From Cavia porcellus (lineage: Eukaryota; Chordata; Mammalia; Rodentia; Caviidae), in NCBI RefSeq assembly GCF_034190915.1, contig NW_026947484.1, positions 137,490,982 through 137,554,981 of the forward strand: a stretch of 64,000 nt of DNA, written 5' to 3'. Positions 59,235 through 64,000 of the stretch are shown here, in pieces; the first letter of the stretch is position 1; each line of letters opens with the position of its first letter. The notes beneath the pieces are model-generated. The model was not told the origin of the DNA. It worked only from the letters and a program-made list of their open reading frames with translations, and did not search any database. Made by a program: the position numbers and the translations under genes.

Positions 59235-60580
59235 CCCCATGTGGTTATAAATAAAGCTATACCCAGGCATATAGTAATCAATATCCCAGAAATTTAGCAC
59301 AGGAAAAGAACATTAAAGGATGTTAGAGACAAGAAACAGATCATCTATAAAGGAAAACCATCAAAATCATGGCAGACTTGTCAACACAAATCCTCAAGTC
59401 GAGAAGAAGTATGAGTGAAGTGTTTCAAATCCTGAAAGAAAACAACTTCCAACCCAGATTGACATACCCTGAAACTATCTTTCAAAACTAATGGAGCAAC
59501 AAGATGCTTCCATGTCAAAAAACAACTGAAGGAATTCATGACCACCAAACCAACTCTACAACAGAGTGCTAAAGGATATTCTAGAGAGAGATAAAGATGA
59601 CCACTATTTCAGGAACAGCAGCAGGAGGCAATCGCCAAACAGGGCAGGCAATGGAATGGAGGGGAAAGGAAGGGGGGCCAACAGCAGGAGGACAGCATGG
59701 CAGAGATGAGCCAGTGCATGTTAGTTGTAACCACTAATGTAGATGGCCTGAATTCACCAATAAAAGAAATACAGGGAGAGCATATCAAGAAACAAGACCT
59801 ATCAATAAACTGTACACAAGAAGCACATTTAACTCAAAAGGAAATTCATAGACCAAACATAAAAGGAGAGAAAATAATTGTTCCACGTAACAGGAAACCA
59901 GAAAAAAAGTAGGGTTAGGAGTCTATCAACTGCAGAATGGGTAAGAGATAATATTTTTATATGATGGTCAGCTAATAAGCTGTAAAGGAGGATACTCTCA
60001 AGGTTCTTGTAGTAATGCATGCAACTTGAGATCACACTTATGGGTGAAATGGGTCAGACTAATATAGGCGAACACTGTGTTACCTTGCTAGCACAAAAAA
60101 CTGAAGGAATTAGTGGGATCCAAAATGTATAATAGATATGTGAAAGGATAGGGGAAGAAATGTCTAAAAAGGAAAGGTGGCAAACATTGTTAATTTCCTA
60201 TTATCATCGTTTGAATTCCTGCATTGTTAGGTTTGATTTTATTCTGTCATGTTTTATTTGATTTCATTATGTCTGATGGTATGTACAGCTACTTTGAAAA
60301 TAACAATATATGTTAGCCAATGTTGATTTCCTATTATCTTGTTTTGAAGTTCTGTAATGCTTCCATTCTTCTGTTTTGGTTTTATTCTGTTTTGTTTTGT
60401 TTTGTTTTGTTTGATTTTATTGGGTCTGATGGTATGGACAGCTATTTTGAAGAAAACAAGAGATACCATAGTAGCCACTGTTGATTTCCTATTATCTTGA
60501 TTTGAAGTCTTGTATCACTTTCATTGTTCTGTTTGATTGATTTCATGATTTTATTTTGTTTAGTTTTATTCTCTTAAAAA
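59235..60580 (+). mobile_element. Second copy of internally deleted L1, 5'-truncated
   Basis: It starts in ORF1 at the TPRHII-equivalent region. It continues with the rest of ORF1 (to ~59565), the same ~130-bp inter-ORF spacer as 47973-48105, and the endonuclease start fused to the ORF2 tail at about 59920-59935. The 3' UTR has three ~150-bp units and a T/G-rich end with a short A tail. It lies inside the old L1. No clear TSD was found. Confidence 0.85.
59697..60115 (+). pseudogene. Truncated L1 ORF2 remnant, same fusion
   Basis: 59697-59912 stays open and encodes the endonuclease start: TNVDGLNSPIK (catalytic N of the NVNGLN block), then TQEAHLTQKE with the catalytic glutamate, and IKGEKI. 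A TAG follows K-K. At tctatcaactgcagaatggg (59922-59941) the text becomes the ORF2 tail. The catalytic D/N/D/H residues and the RT are absent. Confidence 0.85.
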
Positions 60581-60595
60581 AAGAAATCAAGGACT

Positions 60596-60655
60596 GAGAA
60601 ATGTAAGGTTGTGAGTTTGATTCTCAATACAAAACAAAAAGAGAGAGAGAGAGAA
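60596..60655 (+). mobile_element. 5'-truncated tRNA-derived SINE
   Basis: aaggttgtgagtttgattct and caatacaaaacaaaaagaga correspond to the B-box half and tail of the SINE type at 50.6 kb. It sits between the deleted L1 and the old L1. Confidence 0.6.
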
Positions 60656-60659
60656 ATTG

Positions 60660-61410
60660 AAGCTAGTGGCCCGATGTGGGGAAAGGAGCACTTCTCCACT
60701 CTTGGTGTGAGTATAAACTGGTGATGCCACTGTGGTAATCAGTGTGGAGATTCCTCAAACTAGTTCTAGAGGTTCCATTTGACCCAGTTATTCTGTGCCT
60801 TAGTATCGCCCCAAAAGAATTAAAAGCATCATACCACAGTAATATATGCATATCCATGTTCATAGCAGCACATTTTGTAATAGCTAAATCTTGAAATAGC
60901 CTAAGTGTCCACCAATGGATGAATAGAGATAGAAGATGTGGGTTTTTTAAATATACAATTGGGTATTACCCAGCCATAAATAAGGATAAACTTGAGACAT
61001 TTATAGGTAAGTGGATGCATCTACAGTCTATGCCCTTAAGGGAAATAAATTTGACATACATGTGTAAATATCACATTATATCTCTGATGTGATAAAATGT
61101 AACTGTAAATAAGGACCAAAGGGAATAACAGACATTATGAAATAGAGAGAAAGGGTTCAAATGGGGAAAAGCACAAGGAATGAGGAAGGGGGAAAGGAAG
61201 GAAGGGAAAAGGGAAAAACCAAGAAAAGAAAGATAAGAGAAAACTTTTTTAAGAAAGAAGAGGAACAGGGGTAGAAGGCAGGGGATGGAAATAGGGGGAA
61301 AATCAGAATCAACATATATCATGTACATGTACAAATTCCATATGATGAATGGGATAGATATCTGAAATATGCCCATAAACCTAATTAATGTTTTAAGAAA
61401 AATAAAAAAA
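60660..61410 (+). mobile_element. Old LINE-1 ORF2 C-terminus and 3' UTR, right part
   Basis: ttccatttgacccagttatt, attttgtaatagctaaatct and gggtattacccagccataaa are ORF2 C-terminal coding blocks. The 3' UTR is purine-rich (61140-61300) and ends in an A-rich tail. It is the continuation of 56868-59225. Confidence 0.82.
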
Positions 61411-61419
61411 GAACTAAAG

Positions 61420-62660
61420 AAGTAGAGTTTAAAGTAACAGATGATTTATTTGAAAGCGGAGGTGGGAGAAGAGAGAGATGACAGATTCCTATACTGTATG
61501 AGCAGAGAGAACTGAAAAGTAAAATACTCATTGGATTTTAATCTCCAGTTCCATTTATTGGGATCCTTCTCTGTCATTTAGGCTGCTGCAATCTGATTGA
61601 TTTGCCAACTGTCTTTGATTCAAACCTTTGATTTCTCCTGGCCATGACTTTTCCCTGTCCTTTGGTAGTGGATAAGAGTATGGGAGGGTGCTTTATGAGA
61701 AGGTAGTTTAGGTTTAAAGATTAAAGAGAAAGTGTGTGATTCTTATGTCAATAGTGCACCTAGGATCTCGGGCTTAGCTTCTTCCTCTTGCATAGCCTTT
61801 GTCTTTCTAACTGCTTGAATCAAGCTGCAGAGGCTGAAACTGCCTTTAGTAGAATTCTCCATTAAATTTTAATAAAGCTCAGTGAGGCTTGCAGTCTATC
61901 TTTTCCCTACGCATAGAGTTTCTGTACCTACAGGACAAAATACCCAAAGCACACAACTTGAAGGAGGAAAAGCTTATTTTAGTTTGCATTTTATTTTATT
62001 AAGTTTTAAAAAAAAAAAAAAACTGGAAATTTCCCTTTCACTCTACAGCCAGCCAATAAGCCAACTGTCATTTCTACCTTCCAAACTTGCCCCCAAGCTG
62101 CCTGGGACCAGTTCATTAGTCTCATCTCTCACTTATCAGAGACTTGGCCAAGATCTCCAAACTCCCAAGTGAATGAGACAAGTGGTATTATTTTTAAGAC
62201 TCCAGGAGGATCAAACCCTCTTGCAGAGTTAAGAGACTCTGGGGCCTAAGACAAGGGATGTCTCTGAGTGGCCCATATTTATTTACTTTTCAAACAAGGA
62301 AGGGGTTAGAGTGGAAAATGCAGGAAACTGAGCAGGACGTTGGGAGTGGTTCAAGGACTTTTCAGAGTAAGAGATTATGTTAATTTGGGAGAACTATCTT
62401 ATGTTAGTTTAGGAAAAGTATCCTAGGAAAGTCTCCAGGTTGATTTTCACTACCGGAGTGAGATGCCTGCAGCTACAATCTCTATCTTGTTAATTGGGGT
62501 TGGAGCCAGGTGTCCTCAGCTGTGGCCTTACCTTGCCCTTTGAATCATCTCTTTATTCTCAGGTTTGCCATGCTCTCGCTGTGCTGCAGCTCTGCACATG
62601 TGTTCAATTTCCAGTTTCAATGGCTCCTGACATTCACTTCCATATTTATTCTCTACAATT
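61420..62660. other. Anonymous DNA, no gene seen
   Basis: An A run lies at 62009-62023. The text around 61915-61985 resembles an old repeat but is not assignable. No gene was recognised. Confidence 0.4.
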
Positions 62661-62669
62661 CACGGCAGG

Positions 62670-63050
62670 TTAAATAGTCATTCTAAAAAGTAAGTCACAT
62701 CATGTCCCTATGCTATTCAAAGCCTCTAATGAGTTTCCAGCAGGCCTTGGAATAAACTTCATGACCCCTAGTAGACTATCATGACTAAAAGATCATCTCC
62801 TAATCATTGTTCCTTTTACTCTGCTCCAGGTAAACTGGGCCGTAGGCCTTGGGCCCACAACCAATTCCCAAACATGACAAACCGTTCTACTCAAAATATT
62901 CACAAATGTCCTTTCTCTGCCTGCAATGCTCTCCCTCTACATCTTACTGGTACCTCTCCTCCTCTCTGCTTCTCACATCCTGAGAGGCTTTTCTTAGTCA
63001 ATGAATCTTTTTATCACCAGCCGCCCATTCCATCAGTCTAACTTTATTGC
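62670..63050 (+). mobile_element. L2-like LINE fragment
   Basis: agtcacatcatgtccctatg, ggccttggaataaacttcat and cctttctctgcctgcaatgc follow L2 order. Confidence 0.6.
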
Positions 63051-63104
63051 ATCATATTTTCTTAATTTAAAACCATATTATCTATTTCATCTAGGCCTAG
63101 TGGT

Positions 63105-63215
63105 ACAGGTCTCTGTATCTAGCATTTATGAGGTTGAGGCAGGAGGGTTGCTGCAAGTTCGAGGCTAGCCTGAACTACACAGTGAAACTCTATCTCAAAA
63201 AAATAAGAATTTAAT
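63105..63215 (+). mobile_element. B1-like 7SL SINE
   Basis: gaggttgaggcaggagggtt, gctgcaagttcgaggctagc and cagtgaaactctatctcaaa define a standard-length B1-like element with a short A tail. Confidence 0.88.
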
Positions 63216-63219
63216 AAGT

Positions 63220-64000
63220 TTGTCTATTGTATGTATCATTTTTCCATTATAATATAGGCCCCAAAAGAAAGGTGTTTGTCCAAAGGCCATATTATGGAAC
63301 ATAGGATAAAGATTTTACTCCTCAACTCCTGAACGTAAGGGATTCATAGCCATCCTCAGGCACTTCTTGTTCTTTGCAAATTCTCTTGGTGACTTACGTT
63401 TCTGTAGCAGTGTATCCCAAAATATGACCAGTGCACCACCTTCATACATACTTTCTGGTGCTTTTTAAAATACAGATTCCTAGGTTTAACATTAAATCTT
63501 TCTCTCCATACAGTGAGTCTGAAGTCTGATTTAAATAAGCTGGTAATTTTTGGGCTGCTTAGAGAACCATTATTTTCAGGTTTCAGTAATGATCTTGGCT
63601 GATTTTCAAATCTGTGTCTCCACCTCTTGTTTTTAAACAGTTCCCGAGGTGTTTTGATTTTGTCTCCTTAGCATCGTTCACATCTTTGTGCTCTGCTCAC
63701 ACTTGCAGTCTCTCACCCAGCTCTTAAGACTTCATTTGAATCATTGCAATAGCCATGGAGCATATTTGTCAGATTTCTGAAACCACACAAGTAACCCATG
63801 TTTCTCTTTCTAAAACCATCAGTGATTTTCCATTTTCTTCCATCTGGGGTACACTTTCATCAGTCTTTAGATCCTACCTTTCCAGGATGGGTCAATCTAC
63901 AAGTACAATATGTATCACTTTCTCTGGAAACTTATCTTGATTCAGCTCAATGTGACCGTGGCATCCTTTGAAGCACAGAGAACTCTATCATCTTGTGAGA
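63220..64000. other. Anonymous DNA, possibly L2 in part
   Basis: The stretch after 63700 (aaaccatcagtgattttcca) weakly resembles L2. No gene was recognised. Confidence 0.35.

Overview
The window is mammalian genomic DNA, almost certainly from a rodent. It carries 7SL-derived B1-like SINEs, tRNA-derived ID-like SINEs (two flavours), several generations of LINE-1, MaLR-type LTRs, MIR and L2. Two L1s have tandem 5' UTR units of a kind known from rodent L1. The sequence does not look like mouse or rat, since no typical B2 or modern murine L1 text is recognisable. A beaver, kangaroo-rat or squirrel-like rodent would fit, but the sequence alone does not settle this. No host protein-coding gene, RNA gene or CpG-island promoter could be recognised. 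Every long open frame belongs to L1.

Layout. 0-5 kb: old, mostly anonymous DNA with an ancient L1M ORF1 relic. 5.3-7.6 kb: an L1 derivative in which 5' UTR-like repeat units sit directly in front of the ORF2 C-terminus. 8.8-12.5 kb: ancient L1M fragments with SINEs. 15.0-18.1 kb: a complete ORF1-only L1 derivative (HAL1-like) with a perfect 14-bp target-site duplication (TSD). 19.1-25.8 kb: a full-length, young L1 on the minus strand with a perfect 16-bp TSD, tandem promoter units, an open ORF1 and an ORF2 broken by one in-frame TGA. 26.6-30.4 kb: an older, decayed L1. 30.4-40.3 kb: an L1-free stretch with several MIRs and no recognised gene. 40.4-46.1 kb: LTR-rich DNA, including a MaLR solo LTR with an exact 5-bp TSD, plus a 5'-truncated L1. 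46.4-49.3 kb: an internally deleted L1 inserted into an ancient L1M. 52.0-52.6 kb: an ERV 3' end (polypurine tract plus LTR). 56.9-61.4 kb: an old L1 split by a second copy of the internally deleted L1. 61.4-64 kb: L2, B1 and anonymous DNA.

The main theme is a group of L1 relatives that share one unusual 3' UTR, a T/G-rich block of roughly 150-bp tandem units. They differ strikingly upstream. One is autonomous in structure. One is ORF1-only. Two share the same internal deletion, which fuses about 80 codons of the endonuclease domain to the last 60 or so codons of ORF2. One joins 5' UTR-like units to the ORF2 C-terminus. They also use at least three unrelated 5' UTRs. This looks like an autonomous L1 with a set of non-autonomous, ORF1-retaining derivatives. 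ORF2 protein from intact copies would have to supply endonuclease and reverse transcriptase in trans. The shared architecture is read from the sequence; the trans-mobilisation is inference.
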